Source: an uncultured Psychroserpens sp. (lineage in GTDB: Bacteria > Bacteroidota > Bacteroidia > Flavobacteriales > Flavobacteriaceae). Taken from it: a stretch of DNA of 64,000 bases. The notes under the pieces were generated by a model. It was not told where the DNA came from. It ran no database searches and worked only from the letters and a program-made list of their open reading frames with translations. Below, in pieces: positions 63,470 to 64,000 of this stretch; the stretch's first letter is position 1; each line of letters opens with the position of its first letter. The position numbers were made by a program, and so were the translations under genes. Location: the NCBI GenBank assembly GCA_947488655.1, contig CANKZZ010000001.1, forward strand, positions 496,001 through 560,000, in the 5' to 3' direction.

Positions 63470-64000
63470 ATGAAATCAATTACAATCAATGGATCTCAAA
63501 GAGAAAGCGTAGGCAAAAAGGCAACGAAAGCTTTACGTAATGCTGGTCAGGTTCCTTGCGTATTATACGGAGGAGACCAAAACGTGCATTTCTCTGCACC
63601 AGAATTGGCTTTCTCTAAACTTGTATACACGCCTAATGCGCATACAGTTGTGATTGCCATAGAAAACGGTGAAACTTATGATGCTGTCTTACAAGACATC
63701 CAATTTCACCCAGTAACAGATAGAATTCTACACGTAGATTTCTACCGTTTATTTGAAGACAAAGAAATTGCAATGGATATTCCAGTACATGTTATTGGTA
63801 CATCTAGAGGAGTTTTAAATGGAGGTATTCTTCGTAAAAACAGACGTAAATTAAGAGTAAAAGCTTTACCTAAAAATTTACCAGATTTCTTAGAAGCAGA
63901 TATTACACCTCTTAAAATTGGTGGTAAATTATATGTTACTGCTTTAGAAGGAGAAAACTATGAATTACTTCACTCAGATAATACAGTAGTAGTACAAATT
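63470..64000 (+). CDS. rplY: 50S ribosomal protein L25 (general stress protein Ctc type), 3' truncated
   Basis: The gene runs off the right edge of the window; 177 codons are visible. It begins [20 protein letters not shown] and continues with [15 protein letters not shown], the L25 signature. The beta-rich Ctc extension ([41 protein letters not shown]) marks the long TL5/Ctc form of L25 that binds 5S rRNA. Its ATG follows an A-rich leader. The prs-rplY order is common in Bacteroidota. Confidence 0.95.
   Translation, partial: MKSITINGSQRESVGKKATKALRNAGQVPCVLYGGDQNVHFSAPELAFSKLVYTPNAHTVVIAIENGETYDAVLQDIQFHPVTDRILHVDFYRLFEDKEIAMDIPVHVIGTSRGVLNGGILRKNRRKLRVKALPKNLPDFLEADITPLKIGGKLYVTALEGENYELLHSDNTVVVQI

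Noticed and set aside
1..64000. Prophage, insertion sequences, CRISPR arrays, integrases
   Set aside because: No transposase, integrase, cas or phage structural gene, and no regular repeat-spacer pattern, was found on either strand.

Overview
The window is AT-rich, densely coding DNA from a marine-type member of the Flavobacteriaceae (Bacteroidota). The evidence is TAnnTTTG promoter elements ahead of several genes, a type IX secretion (T9SS) sorting domain, a TonB-dependent receptor with a carboxypeptidase-regulatory-like N-terminus, many SPII lipoproteins, a complete Bat (Bacteroides aerotolerance) cluster and a eukaryote-like class Ia ribonucleotide reductase. No phage, IS element, CRISPR array or rRNA was seen. 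The single tRNA is Leu(CAA).

Layout. 0-6.1 kb: batA (5' end outside the window), batB, an opposite-strand lipoprotein gene, batC, batD, batE. 6.1-11.6 kb: a small exported protein, then SulP transporter, Usp-like protein, second SulP transporter and beta-carbonic anhydrase, which reads as a bicarbonate acquisition module. 11.6-25.6 kb: mostly housekeeping genes (cvpA, pheS, gpsA, kbp-like LysM gene, aspS, ClC-type anion transporter, cold-shock gene, tadA, dxs) with lipoproteins and small membrane proteins between them. 25.7-29.8 kb: a large T9SS-secreted BNR-repeat protein and a dGTPase. 30-38.7 kb: a phosphate-acquisition region with beta-helix lipoprotein, TonB-dependent receptor, OprO/P-type porin and PiT phosphate transporter. 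38.7-44.3 kb: two RDD membrane proteins around a DUF6503 gene, then nrdB-nrdA. 45-47.8 kb: a LytTR regulator and TPR histidine kinase pair. 47.8-53.5 kb: DUF4412, DUF3109, MarC, a minimal FAD oxidoreductase, an S41 protease, dCMP deaminase and a HupE/UreJ protein. 53.7-60.9 kb: a giant TPR/MORN-like protein and two DUF3857 transglutaminase-like proteins, probably one operon. 61-64 kb: a formylglycine-generating-enzyme-like lipoprotein, tRNA-Leu, prs and the 5' part of rplY.

Most notable signals. (1) The promoter regions of dgt/lipoprotein-TonB receptor, porin and PiT contain direct repeats of TAACA(T)T at 11-bp spacing, placed 18 or 29 bp before the -7 TTTG. This is the geometry of Pho boxes. 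(2) Between two of these repeats and the porin lies a geneless stretch that looks like a roughly 105-nt small RNA gene: Pho-box-like promoter, 5' hairpin and a strong terminator. It carries a 16-nt perfect complement to the porin 5' UTR just before the porin start codon, so it is a candidate phosphate-regulated sRNA acting on its neighbour. (3) The octamer TTCCGAAG/CTTCGGAA occurs at least 19 times in 64 kb, against roughly 1-2 expected from base composition. (4) The ClC protein lacks the gating glutamate. (5) A 55-codon membrane-peptide gene overlaps the 3' end of dxs.

All family calls come from reading the translated sequence. No database search was possible.
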